In this document: piece by piece, positions 7,695 to 17,008 of the stretch
Numbering within the stretch: the stretch's first letter is position 1
How the letters are laid out: each line of letters begins with the position of its first letter
The notes under the pieces: model-generated
Told to the model about the DNA's origin: nothing
The model's database searches: none
Seen by the model: the letters and a program-made list of their open reading frames with translations, nothing else
Source of the DNA: DATDFB01 sp035276475
GTDB taxonomy: Bacteria; Acidobacteriota; Thermoanaerobaculia; Gp7-AA8
Reading direction: 5' to 3'
Assembly: GCA_035276475.1 (NCBI GenBank)
Contig: DATELQ010000110.1
Coordinates: forward strand, 62,001 to 126,000
DNA length: 64,000 nucleotides
Position numbers and translations under genes: made by a program

Positions 7695-9285
7695 TTCCTG
7701 GTTTCTTGCGTCTGCGATGGTCGCGGCGACGCACACCGTCAAGGTGAACGCGGACGGCACGTTCTCGCCGGCCGTCGTGACGATCGCCGACGGCGACACG
7801 GTGGAGTGGACGCTGAACAGCGCCGCCGACGCGATCGTCGGCGCCTCCGCGCCGTCGTGCTCCGCGATCCGCGCCTATCTGCCGAAAGATCCGAACGAAT
7901 TCACCGGCCCGATGCCGCAGGCGGCCTCGGGGATCTTCGCGCTCAGCCCACTCGAAGCCGGCTTCGTCGCAAAAGCCTCGGGGACGCCGTGCGCGACGCC
8001 GCCGCCCGCGGCGAGCGCGGGCGGGCAGGTGCTCTGCCGCACCGAGGGGGCGTACGAGGCGACGATGGACGCGACGTGGCAGGACCCGAGCGTCGCCGGC
8101 GTCTTCATCCGCCTGCTGTGGAAGGACGTGCAGCCGTCGCCCGGCACGTACGACTTCACGGTGCTCGACCGCGAAGTCAACAAGGCCGTGAAGAACGGCA
8201 AGCTCTACTCCCTCGGCGTCAAAGCCGGCGACGACGGCACGCCGTCATGGCTGTTCACGAACGGCGTGACGCCGCTGCAACTGCAGGACAAGGGGAGCGA
8301 CGACGAGAATGGCTGCGGCTTCAAGATGACGCTCGGCAACCCGACGGAGACGGCCTACCAGGACCGGTATTTCGACCTGCTCCGCGCCGTCGCCGCGCAT
8401 CTCCGCTCGCGCGCCGACTGGTACCGCGCGCTCGCCTACATCAAGGTCTCGGGCGCGAATCTCGTCTCGCACGAAAACCGCCTGCCGAAGCGCTGCTCGC
8501 CCGGCTGCACCTGCAACACGCAGATCTTCGCGCAGAACGGCTACCGCCCGAGCAAGCTGTACGCGTTCTATCAGGCGCAGACCGCGCTGCTCGCCGCGGA
8601 GTTTCCGGGCAAGACGATGAATTACGCGCTGATCCAGGCGGGCTTCCCGCTGGTCAACGAGGCGGGCGATTACGAGACGTCGAGCGGCGCGTCGTCGGGC
8701 GGCAAGTTACCCGCCGGCACGGAGCAGACGGAGGCGATTCTCGACAACGGCCAGGCGTCGCACCGCGTCGCGTTTTCCGTCGCGCACAACGGCCTCGGGC
8801 CGAAGCGCTCGGACAACTGCCTCGCCAATCCCAATGGCCTCGGATGTCCGAACAAATGGGTGCTCACCGAGGGAAGCGAAGGGCAGGTCACCGGCTTCCA
8901 GTCGCAGAACGCCAACGGCGTGGCGAATCCGGCCGACGTCGACTCGACGCTGCAGAACGAGCTTACGAACTCGCAGGGCATCTACCTCGAGCTGTACGAG
9001 GAGCGGATCTGGGAAGCGAACCGCCAGCCGAACGGCGTGATCGATCCGCTCGGCTCCGGCCGCACGATGGCGCAGTGGGCCGAGCAGCTCCACAGCCGCC
9101 GCCGCACGCTCTTCGCGAGCCTCGGCGATCCGTACCCGACGACGCACCGCCACACGTTCCACTCTTCGGTGAACCAAACGCTCTATACCGTGAACGGCTC
9201 GCACTGCACCGCCGCGGGCACGATCGTCATTTCCGCGACGGGAGCGGCGCCGCCGCCGCCGCGCCGGCGGGCGGCGAAGCACTGA
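7666..9285 (+). CDS. secreted glycosidase-like protein with cupredoxin-like N-terminus
   Basis: 539 residues with a signal peptide (about 1-21). Residues 22-60 (FSPAVVTIADGDTVEW) look like the first strands of a plastocyanin-type cupredoxin, but the His/Cys/Met copper site is absent, so it reads as a relic or a non-metal beta domain. From about 125 the text GVFIRLLWKDVQPSPGTYDF suggests a (beta/alpha)8 glycoside hydrolase of the GH42/GH-A type; I cannot name the substrate or be certain of the catalytic pair. The protein ends PPPPRRRAAKH, a tail shared with two other secreted proteins here. The ATG at 7666 overlaps bshA by 29 bp; it is preferred over 7717 because it supplies the signal peptide. 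Its 3' end overlaps the opposite lytic transglycosylase gene by 59 bp. Confidence 0.72.
   Translation: MKSSWFFVLSSWFLASAMVAATHTVKVNADGTFSPAVVTIADGDTVEWTLNSAADAIVGASAPSCSAIRAYLPKDPNEFTGPMPQAASGIFALSPLEAGFVAKASGTPCATPPPAASAGGQVLCRTEGAYEATMDATWQDPSVAGVFIRLLWKDVQPSPGTYDFTVLDREVNKAVKNGKLYSLGVKAGDDGTPSWLFTNGVTPLQLQDKGSDDENGCGFKMTLGNPTETAYQDRYFDLLRAVAAHLRSRADWYRALAYIKVSGANLVSHENRLPKRCSPGCTCNTQIFAQNGYRPSKLYAFYQAQTALLAAEFPGKTMNYALIQAGFPLVNEAGDYETSSGASSGGKLPAGTEQTEAILDNGQASHRVAFSVAHNGLGPKRSDNCLANPNGLGCPNKWVLTEGSEGQVTGFQSQNANGVANPADVDSTLQNELTNSQGIYLELYEERIWEANRQPNGVIDPLGSGRTMAQWAEQLHSRRRTLFASLGDPYPTTHRHTFHSSVNQTLYTVNGSHCTAAGTIVISATGAAPPPPRRRAAKH
7674..7708 (+). repeat. heptamer array (TTCTTGG type) across the bshA stop
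   Basis: Five successive 7-bp units varying around TTCTTGG / TTCTTAG. The third unit contains the bshA TAG stop, and the same bases encode the hydrophobic core of the next protein's signal peptide (SSWFFVLSSWFL). Confidence 0.75.
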
Positions 9286-11326
9286 GCTCCGCGTAGTTCT
9301 CGTACGAGTTCATCACCTTGCGCACGTAATCCTTCGTCTCGTCGAAGCTGACAGCGGTGAGGAAGAAGTCGTCACCGGGGCCGGCGGCGAGGCGCGACCA
9401 GAGCGCGGCCTGCTTCGGGCCGGCGTTGTACGCGGCGGCGATCTTGTAGCGGTCGCCGCCGAGCTCCGTCGACAACGTGGACACGTACTTCGCGCCGAGG
9501 CGGATGACGACGCGCGGGTCGTAGAGATCGTCTTCGTCGACGTCGACGAGGCCGACGTCGCGGCCGATCTGCCGCGCCGTGGTGATGATGAACTGCAAGA
9601 GTCCGCGCGCGGCTGCTTCCGACTTCGCGCGCGGATCGAAGCGCGACTCCTCGCGCATGATGGCGAAGAGCAGCGTCGGATCGGCGCCGTAGCTCTTCGC
9701 GTCGGCTTCGATGTACTGCGCGAAGTAGCGCGGATAGAGCAGCTCGCGGACGACGCGCGGAAGAAGCTGCGGGACGAAGTCGTCGGGCACGCCTTTCACC
9801 ACCGTCTCGATGGCGCGGATCGACTCGTGCGACGCGTTGCCGAGGTTCAGCGCGAGCGCCTGCGTGAGGCCGCTCTGCATCGGGTGCAGCGGCCAGATCT
9901 TCGGGATGTCGTCGGCGGCCTCGTCGAAGAGGCCCATGGCCATGAGCTGCTCGGCGCGCGAGGCGTCGGGCGGGAGGGGGGCGTGCGGGAAGGGGAGCGG
10001 CTTCAGGTCGAGGACCGCTTTGTACGCAGGCTTCTGCTGATAGCTCGCCGCGAGTTGCTTCAGGTCCGGCTGGTAGTGCAGCCGCTGCCGCGCAAAGTAC
10101 GCAAAATGCGTCGGCGTCGTGGCGTTGATGACGTTCATGTACGCGGCGCGCGACGCCTGCGGATTCGATGACTCGAGGGCGCGGCCGCGCCAGTAGTCGA
10201 TCTCGTACGGATCGAATTTGTCGAGGAGATTGCGCGGGATGGCGTTGAGCGTGACGACGCACGCGCCGGCGTTGCCGGCGCCGAGCATGCCGACGGCGTA
10301 GGCGAGCGAGGCGTCGACGAGGGCGTGATCCTTCGGGAAGAGCTTGCGCATCGCCGCCAGATCCGCCGCGGCATCGGCGAAGCGCCGCTGCTTCAGGCGC
10401 GTGCGCAGCCGCTGCGTGAGCGCCGCACCGGTCGAGGCCGTGCGCGCCGGCACGGCGATGGCCTGCGTCATCAGCTGCTCCGCGCCGGCGTCGTTCCCCT
10501 GCAGTTGCGCGGCGCGCGCGGCGTGCCAGAGGAACGTCGTCTTCATCGCCGCGCTCTTCGCCTGCTGCGCGCCGCGGAGGTACGTCGCCTGCGCCTGCGC
10601 GAACTTCTCGTCGCCGTAGTAGGCGCGGCCGATCGAGAAGGTGATGTCGTCGCTCGGCGGGACGCTGCCGAGCAGCGCGACGGCGCGGTCGAAGTGCCGG
10701 TGGTTGAGCATCGCCGTGCCGAGGAGAACGCGCTGCGGCGGCGTGAGGCGCGCGCGCAGCTCCGGGCGATCGAGCGTGCGCGCGGCGTGCTCCGCGGCGT
10801 CGTCCATCGTGCCGCCTGCGAGGATGGCGAGGCACGCCGCGCCGTTCCGCGCCGCCTCGGCGAGGCGCGCCTGAATGTCGCGCGACGGCGGAAGCCGCTG
10901 CGCGAACGCAGACAAGCGCGCCGGGTTGCCCATCAGGTATTCGACTTCGTCCTCGATGGCCTGCTCGCGGTAGAACGCGTGCGGGTACTCGAAGATCAGC
11001 GCCTGGCGGTCGCGGCTCGCCGCGTCGCCCTCCTCGATCTCCGACTTGTGGTAGAGCGCGAGGTCGCGAAGGGGATTGCCCGGCGCGAGGAACGGCGCCA
11101 GCGCCTTCGCCGCGTCGGCGCGCTCATTGCGCTCGATGAGCATCCGCGCGTGCAGGTACGGCGGAACGTTTGCGGGCGGCTTCGCCGCGGCGGCGGGCGA
11201 AGGATGCGGATGAAAGACCCGCCGGCGTGCCACGCGCTGCCGCGCGGCGACGATCCCGAGGATGACGACGATCAGGATGAGGGCAGCAGGGGCGGAAAGG
11301 AGAAGGACGAGTCGTTTCTTCGTCAA
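9227..11326 (-). CDS. slt: soluble-lytic-transglycosylase-like muramidase
   Basis: 699 residues: one N-terminal membrane anchor (about 8-28), a long alpha-helical TPR-like solenoid (about 50-530), and a C-terminal GH23 domain (about 540-685). The transglycosylase motif is intact: catalytic E560 in MREESRFDP, then GLLQF, and AAYNAGP. Such enzymes cleave peptidoglycan with formation of 1,6-anhydro-MurNAc in the periplasm. TTG start: TTGA overlaps the stop of the upstream PH-domain gene, and no better start is near. The last 59 bp overlap the end of the convergent gene; both tails are Pro/Ala-rich and appear to have drifted into each other. Confidence 0.88.
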   Translation of the reverse strand: MTKKRLVLLLSAPAALILIVVILGIVAARQRVARRRVFHPHPSPAAAAKPPANVPPYLHARMLIERNERADAAKALAPFLAPGNPLRDLALYHKSEIEEGDAASRDRQALIFEYPHAFYREQAIEDEVEYLMGNPARLSAFAQRLPPSRDIQARLAEAARNGAACLAILAGGTMDDAAEHAARTLDRPELRARLTPPQRVLLGTAMLNHRHFDRAVALLGSVPPSDDITFSIGRAYYGDEKFAQAQATYLRGAQQAKSAAMKTTFLWHAARAAQLQGNDAGAEQLMTQAIAVPARTASTGAALTQRLRTRLKQRRFADAAADLAAMRKLFPKDHALVDASLAYAVGMLGAGNAGACVVTLNAIPRNLLDKFDPYEIDYWRGRALESSNPQASRAAYMNVINATTPTHFAYFARQRLHYQPDLKQLAASYQQKPAYKAVLDLKPLPFPHAPLPPDASRAEQLMAMGLFDEAADDIPKIWPLHPMQSGLTQALALNLGNASHESIRAIETVVKGVPDDFVPQLLPRVVRELLYPRYFAQYIEADAKSYGADPTLLFAIMREESRFDPRAKSEAAARGLLQFIITTARQIGRDVGLVDVDEDDLYDPRVVIRLGAKYVSTLSTELGGDRYKIAAAYNAGPKQAALWSRLAAGPGDDFFLTAVSFDETKDYVRKVMNSYENYAELSASPPAGAAAAAPLPSRK

Positions 11327-11781
11327 ACGTCATCTCGGGCCAGCGTCCCCGACAGCACTGCGTGCGGGGCGCGCCTGAGAATCTCGTTCTTAGCAATCGC
11401 GTAGCCAAGGATCGCGTCGACCAGCACCCGCCGCCCATCCGCCGAGAGCAGCACCAGGATCTTCCGCTTGATCTCGCGGATCTCCACGATCTCCTCCCAA
11501 CGCAGCCACCGCCCCGGCTTTCCGAGCCACGACAGCACGCGGTTCTCGTACATCACGCCGTCGTCGCTGAAATAGATGTGGTCGCCGTACTGCACCGCCG
11601 CCGCGGCGAGCGTGCCGAGGAAGAGGAGCACCAGCACCGTCAGCGTGAACGGCTCGATCTCCTTGGCGCCGTGCGAGAGGTAGTCGAACACCAGCGCCGC
11701 CGAGGCGAACGTCGCCGCGCACGAGATCAGCCGCGCGACGGGCGTGCGGTCGAAGCGGAGAATGCGTCTCTCGCCGCTCAT
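11323..11781 (-). CDS. small membrane protein with PH-like domain
   Basis: 152 residues. Two transmembrane helices close together (about 15-34 and 44-65) are followed by a beta-rich domain beginning DHIYFSDDGVMYENRV, the layout of bacterial PH (bPH) proteins. Function unknown. It is the first gene of a two-gene unit with slt (TTGA overlap) and is divergent from proS, 45 bp away. Confidence 0.7.
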   Translation of the reverse strand: MSGERRILRFDRTPVARLISCAATFASAALVFDYLSHGAKEIEPFTLTVLVLLFLGTLAAAAVQYGDHIYFSDDGVMYENRVLSWLGKPGRWLRWEEIVEIREIKRKILVLLSADGRRVLVDAILGYAIAKNEILRRAPHAVLSGTLARDDV

Positions 11782-11810
11782 GCGTTGCCTAGAACCGCTG
11801 GGTTTCCTTG

Positions 11811-11816
11811 TAGAAT
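11811..11816 (+). promoter_or_regulatory. TAGAAT -10-like box for proS
   Basis: TAGAAT ends 10 nt before the proS ATG with no Shine-Dalgarno between. No -35 is evident. Confidence 0.4.
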
Positions 11817-11826
11817 CCCCGCCCTC

Positions 11827-13533
11827 ATGCGCTGGAGTCAGTCCTTCATCTACACCTTGCGCGAAGTCCCCTCCGACGCCGACGTCGTCAGCCAGCGGCT
11901 GATGATGCGCGCGGGGATGATCCGCAAAGTTGCCGCCGGAATTTACACCTATCTCCCCCTCGGCCTCCGCTCGATGCAGAAGCTCGAGGCCATCATCCGC
12001 GAGGAGATGAACCGCGCCGGCGCGGTCGAGCTCCTCGGGCCGACGATCCATCCGGGCGAGCTGTGGATGGAGTCGCACCGCTGGCAGCGCTACGGCAAGG
12101 AATTGCTGCGCATCAAAGACCGCCACGAGCGCGACTTCGTCTACGGCCCGACGGCCGAGGAAGTCGTGACCGACGCCGTGCGGAACACGCTCAACTCCTA
12201 CCGTCAGCTGCCGGTCAACCTCTATCAAATCCAGACCAAGTTCCGCGACGAAGTGCGGCCGCGCTTCGGCCTCATGCGCGGGCGCGAATTCACGATGAAG
12301 GACGCGTACTCGTTCCACGCGACGTCCGCGTCGCTCGACGAGACGTACGAGAAGATGCGCGATGCCTACAGCGCCATCTTCCGCCGCTGCGCGCTCGACC
12401 ACGTGCCGGTCGAAGCGGACACGGGCAACATCGGCGGCAGCGCCTCGCACGAGTTCATGGTGCTGGCGCAGTCGGGCGAGGACGCCGTCGTGTCGTGCCC
12501 GAGCTGCCGCTACGGCGCGAACGTGGAGAAGGCGACGTCGAAGTTCTTCGACGAGCCGGCGGACGTCCTTGTCGAACCGATGGCCGAGCTACACACGCCC
12601 GGCACGCAGACGATCGACGACGTCGGACGCTTCCTCGGCAAGCCAACCTCCGAGCTCGTCAAGACGCTCGTCTTCGACACGGACAAAGGGTGCCTCATGG
12701 TCCTCGTGCGCGGCGACCGCGAAGGCAACGAGGTCAAGATCAAGAACGTCTCCGGCGCCGAGTGGATGGAGATGATGCCCGACGCGCGCTTCGAGGAGGC
12801 GACGGGCGGGCCGGTCGGCTACTGCGGTCCGGTCGGGACGAAGGCGGCGCGCGTGATCGCCGACGCGTCGCTCCAGGGCCGCGTGAACTGGGTCGTCGGC
12901 GGCAACAAGAAGGACTATCACCTCGGCGGCGTGAATCCCGGCCGCGACTTCCCCGAACCGGAGTACGCCGACGTCACGACCGTCGTCGCCGGCGATCCCT
13001 GCCCGCGCTGCAAGACGCCGCTGGAGATCTACCGCGGCATCGAGGTGGGGCACGTGTTCAAGCTCGGGACGAAGTACTCCGAGCCGATGGGCTGCACGTT
13101 CCTCGACGAGAACGGCGAGCGCAAGCCGATGATCATGGGCTGCTACGGCTTGGGCGTCGGCCGCACGGTCGCCGCCGCGGTGGAGCAGAGCCACGACAAC
13201 GACGGCATCATCTGGCCGATCCCGATCGCGCCGTTCACCGTCGTCGTGACGGCCCTCGGCAAAGAGGAGAGCGTGCGCGCGACCGCCGAGGAGGTCTATG
13301 CGAAGCTCCTCGCCGCCGGCGTCGACGTGCTCTTCGACGACCGCGACGAGCGTCCCGGCGTGAAGTTCAAGGACGCGGACCTGATCGGCTTCCCGCTGCG
13401 GATCGCCGTCGGGGCGAAGAGCCTCGCCAACGGCGTCATCGAATGGAGTTGGCGGAAGGACCGCGCGAAGCAGCTGGGGGCGCCGGCCGAGGTGATTGAA
13501 AAGGTCGTGGCGCTCGCGCGGACAAGCGGTTAG
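11827..13533 (+). CDS. proS: prolyl-tRNA synthetase, bacterial type
   Basis: 568 residues, class II synthetase charging tRNA-Pro. Seen: class II motif 2 region FRDEVRPRFGLMRGREF, then MKDAYSFH, the inserted YbaK-like editing domain (about 230-390, PTSELVKTLVF), motif 3 in MGCYGLGVGRTVAAAVEQ, and the C-terminal anticodon-binding domain (VLFDDRDERPGVKF). Full length. The TAG stop lies in the first heptamer of a hairpin-forming array. Confidence 0.96.
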   Translation: MRWSQSFIYTLREVPSDADVVSQRLMMRAGMIRKVAAGIYTYLPLGLRSMQKLEAIIREEMNRAGAVELLGPTIHPGELWMESHRWQRYGKELLRIKDRHERDFVYGPTAEEVVTDAVRNTLNSYRQLPVNLYQIQTKFRDEVRPRFGLMRGREFTMKDAYSFHATSASLDETYEKMRDAYSAIFRRCALDHVPVEADTGNIGGSASHEFMVLAQSGEDAVVSCPSCRYGANVEKATSKFFDEPADVLVEPMAELHTPGTQTIDDVGRFLGKPTSELVKTLVFDTDKGCLMVLVRGDREGNEVKIKNVSGAEWMEMMPDARFEEATGGPVGYCGPVGTKAARVIADASLQGRVNWVVGGNKKDYHLGGVNPGRDFPEPEYADVTTVVAGDPCPRCKTPLEIYRGIEVGHVFKLGTKYSEPMGCTFLDENGERKPMIMGCYGLGVGRTVAAAVEQSHDNDGIIWPIPIAPFTVVVTALGKEESVRATAEEVYAKLLAAGVDVLFDDRDERPGVKFKDADLIGFPLRIAVGAKSLANGVIEWSWRKDRAKQLGAPAEVIEKVVALARTSG

Positions 13534-13587
13534 CGCTTGGCGGTTAGCGATTCGGTGACCTAACCGCCAACCGCGAATCGCCAATCG
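13528..13587. repeat. inverted pair of heptamer arrays behind proS
   Basis: Four 7-bp units around GGTTAGC (13528-13555), a 4-nt spacer, then four complementary-type units around CTAACCG (13560-13587). The core TTGGCGGTTAG / CTAACCGCCAA is a perfect 11-bp stem. There is no T-run after it, so it is not a standard terminator, though it could stop or protect the proS mRNA. Confidence 0.75.
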
Positions 13588-13593
13588 CTCTGT

Positions 13594-13599
13594 TATTCT
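13594..13599 (+). promoter_or_regulatory. TATTCT -10-like box for the FadL-like porin
   Basis: TATTCT ends 6 nt before the ATG at 13606; no Shine-Dalgarno is present. Confidence 0.4.
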
Positions 13600-13605
13600 T
13601 TTCCC

Positions 13606-14988
13606 ATGCGCAAGACCTTCTTTTTGCTCGCGTTAACTGTGGCTCTGCCCGTCTTCGCCCAAAACACCGACATCGAGTCCCTCTCCGGCCTGCAATTCAA
13701 TTTCGGCAACCCCGGCGCCCGCTCCCTCGGCATGGGCGGCGCGTTCCTCGGCCTCGCCGACGACGCCTCGGCCGCCGAAGCGAATCCGGCCGGGCTGACC
13801 ATCCTGCGCAAACCCGAGGTTTCCATCGAGATCCGCAACTACGTCGAGCAGCAGACCTTCACCACCACCGGCACCTTCCCCGATATCGCCCGCACCGACT
13901 TCAACCACTACAGCCAGCGCGTCCCCATCACGTTCGCCAGCGCGGTTTACCCGTACAAGAACGCCACCTTCGGCCTCTACTACCACGAGGCGCTGCGCAA
14001 CCAGGGCTCGGGGCAGGTCATCCCGACCCGCAACGCGTTCACCGGCGCAGTGGAGGCGGACGTCCCGAGCTTCTACCTCGCCAAGGGCGGCACCGCGCCG
14101 GTCACGCGCGACCAGTGCATCGCCATCAACGTCGCGGCGAAGGACGACTTCGCCTGCCTGCAGTACACCATCCTCCCGTTCCTGAGCGCGCTCGACGTCA
14201 CCGAGCGCACATTCGGCCTCGCGGGCGCCTACAAGATCGGCAACTTCTCCTTCGGCGGCACCGTGCGCTACCAGCGCTTCAACGAGACCGCGTACACCTT
14301 CCGCGTCACGCCGGAGTTCAATTTCTCGTCGATCTCCGTGCAGGCCACGAGCGACATCCGCGAGAACAGCGACAAGGCCAAGGACGTCAGCGACGTCACC
14401 TTCACCGCGGGCGTGAAGTGGACGCTGAACGACCGCTTCAGCGCCGGCGCCGTTTACAAGCAGGGGGCGCGCTACAAGGCGCCGACCTTCGCGGCGAACG
14501 ACGAGACGAACTTCGAGTTCGTGAAGGTCTCCGACACCACCTTCCACATCCCCGACATCTTCGGCGCCGGCGTCTCCGTGCGGCCGATCCCCGTGCTGAC
14601 CGTCAACGTCGACGCCGTGCGCGTCAAGTACTCGAACCTCGTCGACAACTTCGTCTCCATCAACGAGTCGATCCGCGAGATCGACAGCGCCTACAAGGCA
14701 CCCGACGTCACCGAGATCCACGCCGGCGCGGAGTACTTTTTCTCCACGAAGATCCCGCTGGCGCTACGCGTCGGCTGGTGGCACGACCCGGCGCACTCCA
14801 TCGAATACCGCGGCCCGCTGTCGACGCCCGACCGCGTCGCCGCGGCGATTCTCTACCCGCGCGGCGAGTCGCAGAACCACCGCTCGATCGGCGCGGGGCT
14901 GGCGTGGCCGCGCTTCCAGGTCGATGCGGCGTACGACACCTCGCCGCACTACAAGGTCGCGTCCGTCTCGATGGTCGCGCGGTTCTGA
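13606..14988 (+). CDS. outer-membrane FadL/OmpP1/TodX-like protein
   Basis: 460 residues. Signal peptide MRKTFFLLALTVALPVFA followed by GARSLGMGGAFLGLADDASAAEANPAGL, the signature opening of OmpP1/FadL/TodX proteins; alternating amphipathic strands follow, and the last residues VSMVARF end in the terminal Phe typical of beta-barrels inserted by BAM. The family carries hydrophobic compounds across the outer membrane; the cargo here is unknown. Monocistronic by appearance: heptamer hairpin upstream, SD-led gene downstream. Confidence 0.85.
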   Translation: MRKTFFLLALTVALPVFAQNTDIESLSGLQFNFGNPGARSLGMGGAFLGLADDASAAEANPAGLTILRKPEVSIEIRNYVEQQTFTTTGTFPDIARTDFNHYSQRVPITFASAVYPYKNATFGLYYHEALRNQGSGQVIPTRNAFTGAVEADVPSFYLAKGGTAPVTRDQCIAINVAAKDDFACLQYTILPFLSALDVTERTFGLAGAYKIGNFSFGGTVRYQRFNETAYTFRVTPEFNFSSISVQATSDIRENSDKAKDVSDVTFTAGVKWTLNDRFSAGAVYKQGARYKAPTFAANDETNFEFVKVSDTTFHIPDIFGAGVSVRPIPVLTVNVDAVRVKYSNLVDNFVSINESIREIDSAYKAPDVTEIHAGAEYFFSTKIPLALRVGWWHDPAHSIEYRGPLSTPDRVAAAILYPRGESQNHRSIGAGLAWPRFQVDAAYDTSPHYKVASVSMVARF

Positions 14989-15065
14989 CGTCCGTCACAG
15001 CCTTCTCACCGCGTCCGGAATCGCGCGGGCGTACGCTTCGTTCGTCCCGAGGCTCGGAGGAACCC

Positions 15066-16997
15066 ATGCGAAACGGCTTTTTCGCAGTGCTGGCGGCGCT
15101 CGCGCTGACCGCCAGCGCGCAGATGCAGGAGTCGATCACCGTCAGCCTCGTCGAAGTGCCGGTGACGGTCGTCGACTCCAGCGGCAACCCCATCCGCGGC
15201 CTCACCGCCGCGAACTTCAAGCTCTACGATCAGGGCAAAGAGGTCACCGTCAACTCCGTCGATACCATCGACTTCGCGTCGAAGGAGTCGATGAGCGCGG
15301 TCTCGCCGCTGAATCCGGCGGCGCGGCGCAAGTTCCTCGTCCTCTTCGATCTCTCCTTCTCCAAGCCCTCGTCGCTGGCGCGCGCGCAGGAAGCGGCGCG
15401 GGCGTTCGTGACGAAGTCGGTGCAGCCGCGCGACCTCGTCGGCGTCGGCACGATCGACAAGCGCGGCTTCCGCCTCGTGGCCGCATTCACGACGGACCGC
15501 AAGCTCGTCGCCGACGCCATCACCAACCCAGTGCAGACGAAGACCGACGACCCGCTGCACCTTGGCCGTGCCGGCAACACCTTCGAAGTCTCCTCGCAAG
15601 AGAGCGGCGTCGGGAAAGGGAACGCCGCGAGGGGGGACGAGAACCTCGCCGCGATCATGGCCGACTCCGCGCGCCAGAACCGTGAGACGGTGCGCGGCGA
15701 GGCCGAGAAAGAGATGGATTTCCTCGGAGACCTCGCCAAGACCTTGCGCGGCATCCCGGGCAAGAAGCAGGTCGTCCTCCTTTCCGAGGGCTTCGATCCG
15801 CGCTTCGTGCAGGGGAGCGAGGCGCGCGAGGACTTGAGCTACGCGCCGAGCGTCTACGACTCCAACGACGATAAGCGCTTCGGCTCGAATAGCGCCTCCA
15901 GCGCGCTGCGGCGCATGGCCGAGACCTTCCGCGGCTCCGACGTCGTGCTGCACGCGCTCGACATCCAGGGCCTGCGCGTCGACAACAGCATGGAGGGCGG
16001 CTTCGTCAACAGCAACGACTCCCTGCGCCTCCTCGCGCAGCCGACCGGCGGTATGGTCTTCAAGAACGCGAACAAGATCGAGACCGATTTCGAGCGGCTC
16101 ATGAAAGCCGAGGAAGTCGTCTACGTGCTGTCGTTCCAGGCGCCGGCGTCGAAGCCCGGCAAGTTCCACGACCTGAAGGTGAAGCTCGTCAACGTTCCCG
16201 GCGGCGCGAAGGCCTTCGCGCGCGCCGGCTATTACGAAGCCGGCACGGAGTCGCAGCAGGAGCGGGCGCTGACGAACGCCGAGATCGTGATGAACGACGT
16301 CGAGCAGAAGGACCTCCGCACCGCCTCGCTCGCGGCGGCGTTCCCGACGGCGACGGCGGCGGCGCAGGTTCCGGTGATCGTGGAGATCAACGGCGCGGAT
16401 CTGGAGAAGCAGAACGCCGTCGACTTCTACATCTACGCGTTCGACGAGGAAGGCACCGTGCGCGACCGCCTTTACCAGCGCGTCACGCTCGACCTCGGCA
16501 AGGTCGGCACGAAGCTGCGCGCGAACGGCTTGAAGTACTGGGCCACGCTGGCGCTGCCGCCAGGCAAGTACGCGGTGAAGACGCTCGTCCTGGCCGGGAC
16601 GAAGAAGGGCTTCGCGCGCGCCGACGTCGTCGTCCCCGCCGCCAACCAGCTCGCCGCCGCGCCGATCTTCGTCGACGAGAGCTCGGCGAACTGGGTGCTG
16701 GTGAAGGGCACGTCGCACGCGGAGTCGGCGGCGTATCCGTTCGACCTGAGCGGCGAGCACTTCATCCCCGCCGCCACGCCGCGCACGAAGCGCTTCGCCG
16801 TGTTCGTCCCGAACGCGAAGCCGGAAGACGTCACGTTCGAGACGAAGCCGAAGGTGAAGTTCCTCGGCGCCGCGAAGAGCGCAGGCTCGACGGCGCTCGT
16901 GATGGAACTCGATCAGCCGGTGAAGGACGTCGAGCTGACGATCCGCAAGAAGGGCGTGGCCACGCCGGAGAAGATTCCGCTGCACCTCGTGCAGTAA
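15066..16997 (+). CDS. VWFA-related domain secreted protein
   Basis: 643 residues with a signal peptide (to about ASA, residue 17). Next comes the conserved opening VSLVEVPVTVVDSSGNPIRGL, then a von Willebrand A fold: RKFLVLFDLSFSKPSSL (about 94-110) resembles the MIDAS start but has SFSKPSS in place of DxSxS, so metal binding may be weakened. The C-terminal half is beta-rich and unrecognised. This VWFA-related type is common in Acidobacteria, where several copies per genome are usual; the role is not established. It has one of the clearest Shine-Dalgarno sites in the window, GGAGGA 4 nt before the ATG. Confidence 0.85.
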   Translation: MRNGFFAVLAALALTASAQMQESITVSLVEVPVTVVDSSGNPIRGLTAANFKLYDQGKEVTVNSVDTIDFASKESMSAVSPLNPAARRKFLVLFDLSFSKPSSLARAQEAARAFVTKSVQPRDLVGVGTIDKRGFRLVAAFTTDRKLVADAITNPVQTKTDDPLHLGRAGNTFEVSSQESGVGKGNAARGDENLAAIMADSARQNRETVRGEAEKEMDFLGDLAKTLRGIPGKKQVVLLSEGFDPRFVQGSEAREDLSYAPSVYDSNDDKRFGSNSASSALRRMAETFRGSDVVLHALDIQGLRVDNSMEGGFVNSNDSLRLLAQPTGGMVFKNANKIETDFERLMKAEEVVYVLSFQAPASKPGKFHDLKVKLVNVPGGAKAFARAGYYEAGTESQQERALTNAEIVMNDVEQKDLRTASLAAAFPTATAAAQVPVIVEINGADLEKQNAVDFYIYAFDEEGTVRDRLYQRVTLDLGKVGTKLRANGLKYWATLALPPGKYAVKTLVLAGTKKGFARADVVVPAANQLAAAPIFVDESSANWVLVKGTSHAESAAYPFDLSGEHFIPAATPRTKRFAVFVPNAKPEDVTFETKPKVKFLGAAKSAGSTALVMELDQPVKDVELTIRKKGVATPEKIPLHLVQ

Positions 16998-17008
16998 AGG
17001 ATAGCCGC

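Noticed and set aside
13528..13587. Standard rho-independent terminator after proS
   Set aside because: Strong stem but no T-run on either strand, so it is listed as a repeat instead.
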